Shown in pieces: positions 11,180 to 22,489 of a stretch of 64,000 nucleotides of DNA. Each line of letters begins with the position of its first letter. Within the stretch, counting starts at the first letter, position 1. Where the stretch lies: positions 39,015,858 through 39,079,857 of the forward strand of contig NC_073696.1 in the NCBI RefSeq assembly GCF_029784165.1, given 5' to 3'. The position numbers and the translations under genes are program-made. The notes under the pieces are model-generated. The model ran no database searches, was not told where the DNA came from, and worked only from the letters and a program-made list of their open reading frames with translations. This DNA comes from Wyeomyia smithii. Its lineage: Eukaryota; Arthropoda; Insecta; Diptera; Culicidae.

Positions 11180-11775
11180 CAGCTTTAAGGGGTTATTTTC
11201 CCTTTTTGCTCGAGAAAACTGCGCAAAGTTTGGATTTTTTTCAAGCATGTAGCACCTTCTTTTTGCATAAATGTAGTAATTTTCTGAGAGTTCAGTTATT
11301 CAACAACAACAAAACGCGTTGGTTCAAAGGAAATACCAATTATTTGGGGAGTAATGGCCGTTTCCCCGAAACGCTTTTTTTTGCAGAGGTTTGCGGTGTT
11401 TACGATAGCGACGCAGCAGATCAACTGAAATAAAAAACTCATATTATTTCATTCGTTTAGAAGTGTACCGGGTATCTGAACGATAGTTTTTATAAGTATT
11501 TGATTATTTTCGGTGCAAACTTTTTTTCCGAATAAAAACATGTTTTGAACGCTGAAAATTGCAATAAAATTGTTTTTTCGGCTATATTACACTTCGTGTA
11601 TGCAAAATCGATCGTTCACCGACCGGGGAATTTAATAACGAACATTTAAGAAAAGGTTGAAGAAGATCGGTTCGGTAGTTTGACCGTAATCGTAAACACG
11701 GCAAAGTCATTTTTTTTTAAGAAACACAATTCCAACATAAACGCGTGTAAAGTTTCAAGTTTATCTTATGCCGAT
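11180..11775 (+). repeat. Diverged copy of the 27453-28192 TTAA-flanked element
   Basis: Shares AGGGGTTAT, CTCGAGAAAA, GGGAGTAATGGCCGTTTCCC, GAAACGCT..TTTTTTGCAGAGG and CTCATATTATTTCATT with the copy at 27453-28192 in the same order. The right end is lost beyond about 11775. The open frame at 11140-11433 lies inside this repeat and is not regarded as a gene. Confidence 0.75.
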
Positions 11776-12615
11776 TTTATAGACTAAATGATTTTGAATG
11801 CTAAAAGTGACTCATAATTGCATCTTTTGATATTTTTCTTCCCAACCGATTTACACGCATCAACTGCAGTGAAACTAATTGTTGATCGAAAGCACACATC
11901 AGAACACAGAGGTAGATAGTAAAACTTTCGTAGTTGATAATTTTTCCGATTTAATATCTATTTTTGAACATGCAGACAAGACGTGGACTGACCCATAATT
12001 GTGGAGGGCTTGTACCCCTGGAAAGAAAGATTATAATGAGGAGAGTACCTGAGCACTAAACTAACAATTTTCTGCTTGAAGAAATGCTTTAAAAAATATT
12101 CTATAGCAGAAATTTATTTTATCTCCAAAAAACATTATCCTAAGTATTCAATGTATTCTATTTCCAATTTGCATCAATATTGATGAAAAACAATGGAATA
12201 TGGATATATGACCAAAAAACAGAATGGAGTCAAATTTACGCAGAATGTCTTTTCAGGGTTGTTTTTTTTTTGACGTAGGATTACGTCTTTGTTTACTATA
12301 CTGGGATGCATTCTGTAAAACTGGAAATGAAACTGGCAAACACAGACGACGTGAATGGACACCATCCGTTTCCTGTGATATTATCTGTATCAATATCGAA
12401 ATAAAAATTGACAGAGTCTCCTCGTCCTATTAGGTTAATTTATTTTTGCTTCCTTGAGCTTAGACTAATACGATGTCTCGATGGTAAAAGTTTTCCGAAA
12501 AGTTCTAAACGTGCTTTCATAACCTAATAAAAACTTATGTCTTGAAAGAAAACATGCCGGTAAAAGCAACAGTACCAGTGAATGAAAAAAACGCAGGTCT
12601 CTCGTCGTCTATGAT
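11776..12615. other. No gene recognised
   Basis: AT-rich intergenic DNA without convincing open frames or repeat termini. Confidence 0.4.
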
Positions 12616-12735
12616 TGCAGCGGTACTCTTCTATTCGTACATTTTAGCGGTACACTTCTATTCGTACTGCAGCGGTACTATTCGTACTGCAGCGGGACTA
12701 TTCGTATTGCAGTGGTACACTTTTGTTCGTACATT
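12616..12735 (+). repeat. Degenerate tandem repeat, about 20-25 bp unit
   Basis: Five or so imperfect copies of a unit like GCAGCGGTACTATTCGTACT run head to tail. An open frame of 113 codons (12542-12883) crosses it, but its reading is dominated by the repeat and it has no family similarity. Confidence 0.7.
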
Positions 12736-14335
12736 TCTAGTCGTGTGCAATCAAGGAAAAACTGCAATGCTGCTGCTGATGGTGATTGAAAGTTTATCTC
12801 ATAAATATGATTACCATAAATTACTCAACAAGAATGGTGAATTTTTGCAACGTAATCGTGACCGGTTAGTATTGAAAGAGTAAATTCCCAAATATACACA
12901 TTTATAGAAGAGTAAGAGCCGGCGAATGCTTGTGAATTTTTGGTTCATTTACTAAGATTCATTCAGAATCTCATTTTACATTTCAAAATTGTTAGACGAA
13001 ATATTATTATTCTAAGCTTTACCATAATAAACGTATATATGCTGTCTTCGTAATATAGCGGATGTAGTTGTAGGCAAATAGCATAAAACAAAAATGAATC
13101 TTCTCAAACTTTAATGTCTTTGGAATTGTTGATTGCTACGATTTTTTACTGGAACTTATTAATTTTATTAATTTTGTTTATGTTTGCCAATTAATGAACC
13201 TTTGTAAGGGCTTCCATTTTATTTTGTTAGTAAGATCCGTATTATAGATTTGATTTAATCAGAGTTAAATAAAACAAAACCATACAATATGATAACGTAA
13301 ATATTATTGGATTTGGGTTCTTGAGGATCTAGAGTTAATTCTGACTTTGACGCATTACGAGAAATTCTTGGTGTTTCTTCAACAAACACGATATGCTTGT
13401 GCCTTGTCAAATACATGTTGTTTGCACAAAAAAATACTACAGGCATAATATCGTCAAATATAAACGATAGTCTCTCGAGTGTTGTTGAATATATTTCAAA
13501 AATTGATTTCCAGGGGAGGCTGAAAATAAATATACGTACAGTCGCTGAGCAAACACATTTATTCTGTCTGCAGACTCTGTATATTTTGTAACAAAAAATC
13601 CCCTAATTACAGTGTTTAGTCCCGCGTCACCGTTCCATACAACCCTAGGGCTGTATACCTTGTAGTATTTGTTTCAGTATTACAAGTTGTTTACAATCTG
13701 CTTTTGTTTTCCGAATTTCTAACTGTACCCTACACGAACGCACGGGGGGGATAAAAAATCATATTCAAAGAACTATGACCCACCAACTCATCGGTGGATT
13801 TCGGGACAATGACCTCACGACATTGGAGTACATAGAGAAGAAACTGAAAAAAAAACTCCCGTTATATGGTATCATCTGTTGAACCCTTTGGAGCCTACCG
13901 CCTATGAATGGCAACTATGACTTTCATTTGTTTGTTCTCTCATTTGTTTCATTTTCCCATTGAAAGTCGGCAGCAGATTAAGCAATGAAGTAAGCATCTA
14001 GATTACTAGATAACGTTATTCAAAATTTTTGAAAATTCATTGAGAAACTAAAAGACCAAAATTATCGCCGAAATAAGCCCCCACTCTCTAAAGGGCGAAG
14101 GTAGCAGCTCCATTTGTTCGAACCTTCATGATAAAAAATACCAGTTTGGAGTGTAGCGATCGTCATCACGTGCCAACATTGATTTCATTTCGAATAGCAC
14201 TGATACACTTACACAGTGAAAATGATTTGAAGGTTTTGATTGGAATAGAACGTAGTTCGTCAAACATGGGATAAGAGACAGTATAAACAGATCTGACTCG
14301 ATTGGTTCTTTCTTTCTTTCGTTTCTTTTTCCGTT
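12736..14335. other. No gene recognised; 5' flank of gene C
   Basis: AT-rich intergenic sequence with small unsupported open frames. A TTCTTTCTTTCTTTCG tract sits near 14307-14325, just upstream of the gene C promoter. Confidence 0.4.
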
Positions 14336-14338
14336 GGC

Positions 14339-14376
14339 TATATAGGCATCTGAATTGTAATTTTCGTGAGCAGTTT
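14339..14376 (+). promoter_or_regulatory. Core promoter of gene C (TATA + Inr)
   Basis: TATATAG at 14339 is followed about 33 nt later by GAGCAGTTTAG, an initiator-like element with A at 14372. The same CAGTTT core occurs at the inferred start of gene F and as TCAGTTTTAG upstream of gene D. The ATG lies 49 nt downstream of the inferred start. Confidence 0.55.
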
Positions 14377-14420
14377 AGTTTCGAAAATCCGGGAGATACG
14401 TGTGTGATTATTTCGAACTA

Positions 14421-15946
14421 ATGAATAAGTGGCTCTTGATAGGATGTGCCCTGGTGGCTATCGGCTTGGTGAGTGCTGATTTGGGATTGAAAGTTTCAAT
14501 AACCACATTGACGAGCCTGAGGAATGCCGTAAGGAATGGTGTCAAAATGATTACTGCAGCCAATGCAAGTTTCACGGTAAATGCAACGTTAGACGCTAGC
14601 GGTGCAGTAACCGCACTCAGACTTGTGGTAGCCGATCTTGTAGTTCCTGTTGGAAATCTGTTGTCTGGTATTCAGAGTGCGACAAATAATAAAACAGGAC
14701 CTGCAGACGATGTGGTGATGAATCTCACCAGTTTGGTAACAGAAGCAGGGACATCCGTTGGAATGGCACTGACAGATGCGGCTGCATTGGAAACCGTCAC
14801 CAAACCTTCATGGTACAACGCATTGAAAGGAAATCTATCAAGTGCAAGCAGCGATTTCAGTGACCTAAGCTCCGCACTTTCTGATTTAGGCACCCTACTC
14901 ACCACAGCCTCTTCAGCACAATATCCTTACACAGCGAACAACATTACACAATTAATCACAGCAGCGGCTGTCAATTCGGTAGTAACTCCCATTAACTACA
15001 TTCTCGGTAATTTAACCATGGTGAGCACAATCATTTCTAACATCGGTAAGGCCAAGCAAGCTTCCGTTGCCCTTCAAGTCAATGCGAACAAAACGATCAA
15101 TACGAATTTGCAAGCGTTGCTTCCAATAATGCTCGCATTCAACAAAACCGTTAATGCCTCGTCAATAAGTGTCCTTAAGCTCTCGAAAGCAGCGTTGACT
15201 GCTATCAACACTAGTTTTGTACCTGTCCTGGCAAAATCGGCTAATTACAATAATGGGGATATGACCCCTCTAAATACGTACTTATCCGGTAACTCAGATA
15301 ATGATGCAACCTTTCAAACGACAGTTAATGCATCTGCCCAAACCACACAAGATACTGTTTACACTACCTTCAATACAGAACTAACGAACCTAATCAACGC
15401 CCTATCGATGGGTATCTCAAACATCAGCACTATGGCATCCACAAATGAAAGCAAATACGCATCCCAATGCGAGACCAAATACGCATCAATGTACACGCAA
15501 GCTAGTGTATCAGTGTCACGACTGGACCCGTGTGTCTCACAACCCACCCCCTCAATCACGGCAACCGTGAGTGCAGTTGGTACGCAATTCACTAGCATGG
15601 TTTTGGCTGCTGGTGCGACATCAGTAAAACTCAGCAGCTGCACGGTTACCAACGGAACCTGCAGTGTATCGGTATGCTAAAAACACAACATCAACGAGAA
15701 CGTTATCAAACTAAATTTTCTGTTTATATTTTTCTCTTCTCCAAAATGTAGTACTTTACAGCCATAGGAACACTCAATGCTAGAGTTATGCTGAAATATA
15801 CTGCAGCGACTGATATTTACACCGGAGACCAAACTACTTTAACTGCGGGCATCGACGACTGTATAACTGCCGTCTCTAAGGATATTCAGGATGTATCGGG
15901 AACTATCCAGGACAAATTTGTGAGCTGCTTGCAGACCGGTAAATAG
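14421..15946 (+). CDS. Gene C: TsetseEP-like six-cysteine secreted protein, 481 aa
   Basis: Two exons: 14421-15671 and 15752-15946, with a GTATGC donor, TGTAG acceptor, 80-nt intron, phase 0. The start at 14421 (MNKWLLIGCALVAIGLVSA) gives a standard signal peptide, while the upstream in-frame ATG-like codon at 14400 would add seven non-hydrophobic residues. The mature protein starts near ADLGLKVSIT. The body is long, predicted helical, rich in Ser, Thr, Ala and Asn, with many N-x-S/T sequons. The C-terminus holds the six-cysteine module: Cys1-x20-Cys2 (QCETKYAS ... DPCVS), Cys3-x6-Cys4 (SSCTVTNGTC), then Cys5-x21-Cys6 in exon 2 (DDCITAV ... SCLQTGK). The pattern resembles the TsetseEP/DUF725 domain, so an extracellular, perhaps gut-related, protein is inferred. 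Molecular function is unknown. Confidence 0.85.
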
Positions 15947-16180
15947 GCTACCAAATGTTGGACTTTGAATTAGGTCAACTAAGAAGCGATGAGTGTATAA
16001 AAACTAGTGCAAATTTAATGGTTGAACACGATGACAGTCCAATTTTCTCATTTCGTGAATGGTATAGAAGGATGTCAATTGGTGTCTTTTTTGCTATCGT
16101 CAGATATTTTCTGCACAAATTTCCCTGAACGCTCAGAAAAAATATTCGAACTATTTCACTTTTTTTCATTAGTTTTTGTT

Positions 16181-16186
16181 AATAAA
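16181..16186 (+). promoter_or_regulatory. Poly(A) signal, gene C
   Basis: AATAAA 235 nt after the stop codon of gene C. Confidence 0.4.
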
Positions 16187-17790
16187 ATATAAGTTTTCAT
16201 AGTTAGTCCCGCAACGCATTTTAAAAGTGAAAAGCGAGCACGCAGTACTGTCATTGACACTCTAACAATCTTACAGCCCTTGTCCGACATCTTGGAATTC
16301 ATATGATGTCATGGATTGATTATTGCCGTGTCATCCCAATCATGATGAGTAAAACATGGTGTAACGATTTGATCAAAAAGTAGGCGCGGGGTGAGGTAGC
16401 GTTTTTGATCCGGAAGGTTGGAGACGTGGTAGCACTGTTTATTTATGTTTATTTGCTCAATTGATTGAAATTGTCCCAATTTCTAGTATTTTAACTTGTA
16501 AGACACTTTTGAAGAGCAAAGATTTTGATACAGAGTTTACAATTTAAATGCATTTGAATGTTATGGGGTATCAGTCCAATAATTGCCAGAGAGGTAAATA
16601 ATGTCTTAGAGCATGATGGTTCTTCATATTGCAGAGCATATTCCTGCAAAAAAATAGTTCTCTATGACTTCATTAAACCCCAGACCATAATAAGACATAC
16701 CTGACGATAAAAGGCCGATACCCTATTTAATGATGCGAAAATTTGTTTTTCAGAATCTGTTTATAAACAAACTTTTTGCAATTAGCTAGGTTTCCAATTT
16801 GGCCGATTCTACTTTTAACATACCGTTACACCATGTCTCTATACATCATGATCCCAACTTCATGAAGATCTCAGCAAGTCATTAAAATATCAGAGATTCC
16901 ACGTAACATAAGTTATGTAGAATTGGAAGTGCGTAATAACTCTTCCGCAGCAGCGTGAACCGCAACGGTGGCTTACATTGTTCTTATTCTGAAATAAAAA
17001 GATTACAAATCAGGTGCAGCTGGACGGTGCCTTTTTCCCATACAATTTTGAGGTTGGGTTTATTTTCACTTGACGATTTTGAGCGTAAAAATCTCAGCTT
17101 CCATCTAATAAATAGCGCTCGAACTGCGACTTTATGCATGCGTCAGCGGTACAAAAAATTGATCAAAGTTTCACACGCGTAATTTCATTAGTTTTCGAGG
17201 AAATTATCTTGCGAAATTCGGGTAGAATTCGAGCGCGTAGTTTCGCTTTAAACCTGTGCCTCTGGGATTCCATTGGTATCAGTGGTGGACGACCTAAATC
17301 GGCTGATTGACACACCCGTTTTTGCGATATTTACGCTTGCGCGTTCGAATTTTCTTCAATTTAAGAGGCAGAAATGTAAACAAGAGAGAAGCTGGCTGCG
17401 ACTTGCATGTTCAAAAAAGGTTTTCGGGCTAATATTTTATTTTTCCAAATAGGTATTTTTTTGTATCCAAAAACAAGGAAACTAACAATACTGGTGCGCT
17501 AAGCGAGAGTTATTTATTCTTTCTTTGTGCAAATTTGTGTGTAAAATAATAAAGAGAAGAAGTGTGCGAGTCACTTTCACAGTGCTATAGCGAGACGTAT
17601 CTTGGTGAGTCATTAGAATTTTAGCTTTCTGACAAGATGTAGGTTGGCGAAAACCTGAGAAAACTTGGAACTTTCGATCATGGAAAACTGGAAATAAATC
17701 AGGGAAAAACTTTAGACCGACACGTGATTCGTTTTTCCAGAATAAAAATCTAATGCACCTAAATCAATGACTATCATGTAGCGAAACGGG
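16187..17790. other. No gene recognised
   Basis: Intergenic DNA with no supported coding frame. A small open frame at 16955-17182 lacks any recognisable domain. Confidence 0.4.
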
Positions 17791-18085
17791 ATAAGAAAAA
17801 AGGTGGTTTAGACGACATCCATGAACTACGTAGCGTGAAAAATCCAATTATTGCATCCCCAACCCACCATAAATAACGAAACGTAACGCTAACGCCAACC
17901 CTGCTATAAAAATTACGTAACGCTGTAGAAGAATTTGCTCAACAAAAATGCTAGTTTTTGGAGAATCTCTCCAGAGATTTTTTGTTACGTTACGCTGATC
18001 TTACCTCCCCCCTTCCCTATGTAACAAATCGTAACGCTCAAGGATACCCCCCTCCCCCTATGAGCGTTACGTATTTTTTAAATGC
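17791..18085. repeat. CTACGTAG / GTTACG-rich dispersed repeat remnant
   Basis: Repeated occurrences of GTAACGCT, GTTACGTA and AGCGTTACG on both strands, with C-rich CCCCCTCCCC tracts, look like degraded copies of a common insect repeat with ends of the type CTACGTAACGC. Boundaries are not resolved. Confidence 0.45.
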
Positions 18086-18148
18086 CGTCTTAGCGCGCTC
18101 ACATAACTCACAGGTTGCGTTGTAGTAAAGATATGAGTACGGAAGAAT

Positions 18149-18290
18149 ATTGAAGAGAGAGAATAGGAGAAAACGACGTAAAAGCTGGAGTGTTTTCTTG
18201 CTACTTTTAGCGTGATCGTTTGTATTGAAGAGAGCGAGTATGAGAGAGAACAACGTAAAAAAGTTAAGTGTTTTCTTGCTATCTTAACGA
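18149..18290 (+). repeat. Imperfect tandem duplication, about 75 bp
   Basis: Two adjacent copies begin ATTGAAGAGAG (18149 and 18224) and both contain AGTGTTTTCTTGCTA. They differ by small substitutions. Non-coding. Confidence 0.6.
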
Positions 18291-18702
18291 TACTGCTTAC
18301 CGTTCAACGCACATGCTGTTCAAATAAACTGTTGCATAGTTCAGTGAATTGTCAGTTCGAGAACAAAATAATTGTAGTTTATCGTATGACATGAACAGTA
18401 GGGTACCAATGAAAATCGGCTTTTCGAATTTCGTTTAGCGGAAGTTCGATTTATTTCATCACAGAACCCGGGATATCAAGTTAGGCGAAAACCGAAAATA
18501 TCTGAAACTGATATTATAGAATGACCTCTTCATCAAAAAAGAACTGTGCAAAGTTTCGATCAGGATCTTGAACTTGCACTAGTATTAAAAGTTTTGTCTT
18601 CTGGAAAAAGCCGTCATGAAAATTCCAGCTCAAGCGTTTAGCAGCCTCCTTCCCACAAGCAGGTATAGTCAAAAAAAATTTTCACATAGACGAACAGTTA
18701 AT

Positions 18703-19080
18703 CAAAGTAGCCTTCTGTTGCATAGCCCAATCAGTCAAATATATCAGGATTATAACAAATCTTGACATTTTGTTACAGTTCGTAACAGTTTTGTATCAAC
18801 TTGTGTTCTAAACTTGATCGCGGTAATAGTTAAATTATCAAAGTTCCTATCAAAATTATTTACTGATTATTAGAATTAAAGTAAGTTTTTTAAGGTTTTT
18901 GGCAGAAAAAGATCAGAATTAGTTACAATGTACGATTTTTTGTCTATTGAATAACAAATTTTGTTATAAATATGCTTTAAAAAAACACACTTTTGAACAT
19001 TCAAGTGTATGATAAAATAATTTGATATAATTCTGTACTTTCTATCATTCTGGTATATCAAAAATATTACAGGCTTTGTT
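18703..19080 (+). repeat. Dispersed repeat, direct copy at 33265-33610
   Basis: Shares CAGTCAAA, TTTTGTTAC, TTGTGTTCTAAACTTG, GGCAGAAAAAGATCAGAATT and the block ending AATTTTGTTATAAATATGCT with 33265-33610 in the same order and orientation. Coding potential is absent. No transposon family was assigned. Confidence 0.75.
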
Positions 19081-19310
19081 TATTCGATGTATATTATTTT
19101 CAAAAATTCAAAACTTTGAACCAGTTGATCGATTTTCGATATTTTTGGATTAAATTAAAGGTGTTTTCCTCTAATTTTAGGAAAAAAAAATGCAAAAAAA
19201 AAAATCCGTGTGCTTTGATATTCATAATATATGGGTCATTCCATGTCAAGTGTCCGAGGAAATGCATCGACCATCTCCGATTTCGACCAAAATTTGTGAG
19301 TCGATGTATT

Positions 19311-20178
19311 TATTTATTTATTTATTTATTTATTTATTTCGTCAAGCAAATGTAGACTACAGTTATAATAATACAATGCTTTCTTATATTCTATACATTA
19401 TTTCCAGTAGTTAGTCGTTTTTTTATTTGATTTCTGCCCATGGTGATGTCGATATTTTCGCAGTGCTGGTTATAGTGACGCATCATGCGATTTATTGGGC
19501 CATTTTTTGAGTAGTTTGTTCTGTGAGAATTTTCCGAAAATATTTTACGATTTCTTAATTGACGACTGGGTGCATAAAAATTTAGTTGTGATAATAATTG
19601 AGTAGATTGCACGCGTTGAGAAATAATGTCATTGATAAAATAAAGCATTGAAAGATCGCGGCGTTCTTTAAGTGCTTGTATGTCTATAAGCATGCAGCGT
19701 GCTTCATATGATGGCAAGGGAAATGATGTCCAATTTAGCTTACGAAGCGCGTACAAAAGAAATTGTTTTTGGACAGATTCAATGCGTTCTTCATGTGTGG
19801 CAATATAGGGATTCCATACAATGCTACAATATTCCAGAATTGGTCGGACGTATGTAATATATAATAGTTTGATTGTATATGGGTCTTTAAAATTGTGGCC
19901 GAAGCGTTTTATAAAGCCCAGCATACTATTTGCTTTGTTGATAATTGTATTATAATGTTCTATGAATGTGAGTTTGGAGTCTAAGATTACGCCTAGGTCC
20001 CTAACGATTTTGCATTTTTCTACTGGTTGGTTTCCTAAGAAAATGTTTGTTGGTGGTGTTACTGTTTTTCTGCTAAAGGCTATTGAATTACATTTTTTAA
20101 TGTTGAGTTGTAATAGGCTTTTGTTGCACCAAGTGTAGAATACATTAATTTCGTTCTGGAATATTTCGAAGTCTTCTA
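19311..20178 (-). mobile_element. 5'-truncated non-LTR retrotransposon (Jockey/CR1-type)
   Basis: The minus-strand frame is open without a stop from the truncation point (~20178) to 19391, about 260 codons. It encodes the end of a reverse transcriptase: a DLGVILDSKLTF block, then LGFIKRF, LLYITYVRPILEYCSIVW and ERIESVQKQFLLYALR, typical of the C-terminal thumb and post-RT region of Jockey/CR1-like LINEs. The 3' end is a run of ATTT units on the plus strand (about 19307-19340), that is, an (AAAT)n tail. 5' truncation and an open frame suggest a young insertion. No clean target duplication was found. Clade assignment is tentative. Confidence 0.85.
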
Positions 20179-20335
20179 TTGGGCTGGAACTTATAAGTAC
20201 AAAGTGTTGTACCGATTGGTGGACCCCTCGGCCAATGGGACTGCCTCCACTTTTTGCGAATTTAGCGAAACACTTTTTTTATTTTGTGAATATCTCGGGA
20301 CCCTGAAGAGCTACAGGTGATATTGACATATCATT

Positions 20336-20719
20336 TTGAAGGATTTGAGCCGTAGAATCGAACTACGTGGTCAATTTTTTCCTGCAGTGTTGCCAACATT
20401 GCATTTTTTTTTATTCAAAACTGAATTTGCGATTTCCTCGAAATACCCCCCCCCCCCCTTCGATTTTGATTTTGACCACGCCAATGTGTTTAGCAGACGA
20501 TTTTACATAAGAATCACTTATCAGCAAAAAACAAAATGTAGCGTTCCAGAGATACAGCATTTTCAAAATTGCAAGATTTTGGATTTTGTCTACGCACGAA
20601 AGCGCTTCTACATAAATTGCTGCTATCTCAATGGTATTCTAGCAGGCGTTTGTGTAATCGAAGAGATGTACCTTAGAGGAGCATCCGCTAATGATGTAAC
20701 GCAAAAAATCCCGCTTTAG
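20336..20719 (+). other. Open frame in left arm of foldback (127 codons)
   Basis: Encodes a product with FDFDFDHANVFSRRFYI and NCKILDFVYARKRFYIN. A nearly identical frame runs in the opposite orientation in the right arm (22271-21870). No known domain is recognised. Conservation of the frame could simply reflect the low divergence of the arms, so it is not called a gene. Confidence 0.35.
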
Positions 20720-21059
20720 AATCATTTTCACGAACGGTGACAGGAGAGTTTTGGCTACACTTTTCGTATTTAAATTCGAACTGTTTATTGTTAAATGTAC
20801 ACTTTTGTCCATGATTCGAATTTTGAAACCAACTTGAGACATTGGTTAATAACGTGGAAAAAATGCTGATTTCAGATTTCATTTCATAATTTTGCATATT
20901 TACATTCAAGACCACATGTTCAAACAAATCTCCGAATGTATCCAAAATACTTTATCATAACCGAACACAGCTTAATTTGCTCATATCATAGCACGTAATA
21001 AGCAAGTAAGCCTATCATAACATTCATTTGCCTATGTTCTTCTTCTTCTTTTTACCCAG

Positions 21060-21205
21060 GATTAGAGCGGAGGTGGCTTTTTATGTTCTGTTTATTTGAC
21101 ACAGGCTTCGCAGCCAACTGTCTAGTGTACAGGACTATTGTAAGGCTAGTGCTATGAACCTACAGATAATATTAGTCTTCTCCCGAGCCGGGACTCGAAC
21201 ATGCA
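21060..21205 (-). repeat. tRNA-derived SINE remnant inside foldback loop
   Basis: On the minus strand a B-box-like TGTTCGAGTCCCGG precedes CTCGGGAGAAGACTAATATT and a GTACACTAGACAGTTGGCTGCGAAG block. This is the body of a mosquito SINE of the type also left at 48890-49012. The A-box end is missing. Confidence 0.55.
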
Positions 21206-22489
21206 ACGAATAGCAGTTTTGTGACGAAATTTGACGAGGGGGAGGCTAAGGGGTCAAGCCAAGCTACGTATTAAATATTAAATTTAAAAATTTTTTTTCA
21301 CGGCTTTGTTTGTTCATAGTCAATTTTAATTCTTTATCTTGTCTTATTCATTTATGATACAATAAATGTTTTCAGTAATGAAATTTCCAAAAAAAGTCAT
21401 GGGAGTGGGGTGGGGGGGATGGGGCGATGGAGTTTGTTATAGAGCTACGTAATTATCTATAAGGGGTCTGACTTTTGACGAAGTGCTACAGCGGGAGAGG
21501 AGGGAGGGGGTATAAAAAACCTAAAAAAAAGCTACGTCATTTATGCATGCTCCCTCAGTAGCTATTAAATTTCATCGCGTAAGCTGCTGTGATAACCAAT
21601 ACCGTTTTCCAGCGATACAATTTCGTTTTAAATACAATCCAATTAAACACACCATCTTCAAGAATGAAATGACTGCACACGTGATAAGACACAATGTTCA
21701 CAATTTTGAAATCATAGCAAACCTTAAATCAGGAAAAAAAACATGACAATTCGCCTGTTAGGAAACGGTTTAAAATTGGATGATTTTTACAATGTGATAA
21801 ACCAACAAAATGAAGAATCATGGGAAAAGTGTAGCCAAAACTCTCCTGTCACCGTTCGTGAAAATGATTCTAAAGCGGGATTTTTTGCGTTACATCATTA
21901 GCGGATGCTCCTTTAAGGTACATCTCTTCGATTACACAAACGCCTGCTAGGATACCATTGAGATAGCAGCAATTTATGTAGAAGCGCTTTCGTGCGTAGA
22001 CAAAATCCAAAATCTTGCAGTTTTGAAAATGCTGTATCTCTGGAACGCTACATTTTGTTTTTTGCTGATAAGTGATTCTTATGTAAAATCGTCTGCTAAA
22101 CACATTGGGGTGGTCAAAATCAAAATCGAAGGGGGGGGGGGTATTTCGAGGAAATCGCAAATTCAGTTTTGAATAAAAAAAAATGCAATGTTGGCAACAC
22201 TGCAGGAAAAAAATGGACCAGGTAGTTCGATTCCACGGCTCAAACCCTTCAAAATGATATGTCAATATCACCTGTAGCTTTTCAGGGTCCCAAGATATTC
22301 ACAAAATAAAAAAAGTGTTTCGCTAAATTCGCAAAAAGTGGAGGCAGTCCCATTGGCCGAGGAGTCCACCAATCGGTACAACACTTTGTACTTATAAGTT
22401 CCAGCCCAAAATACATCGACTCACAAATTTTGGTCGAAATCAGAGATGGTCGATGCATTTCCTCGGACACTTGACATGGAATGACCCAT

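Larger units (their letters stand above)
19226..22489. mobile_element. Foldback (large inverted-repeat) element with nested LINE
   Basis: The outer ends read ATGGGTCATTCCATGTCAAG at 19231 and its reverse complement at 22489. Arms are near-identical: right arm 21824-22489, left arm 19226-19310 plus 20179-20765. The central loop is about 1.06 kb. The left arm is interrupted by a LINE fragment that the right arm lacks, so the right arm shows the pre-insertion sequence. Arm identity looks above 95% by eye over more than 600 bp, suggesting a recent origin or gene conversion. A G/C homopolymer (about 11-14 nt) lies at the equivalent place in both arms. A transcript across the element could fold into a long hairpin. 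Confidence 0.85.

Noticed and set aside
12542..12883. 113-codon frame
   Set aside because: Its middle is the translated tandem repeat; no initiation context or homology.
19391..19924. 177-codon minus-strand frame as a host gene
   Set aside because: Matches the end of a LINE reverse transcriptase and is nested in a foldback arm.
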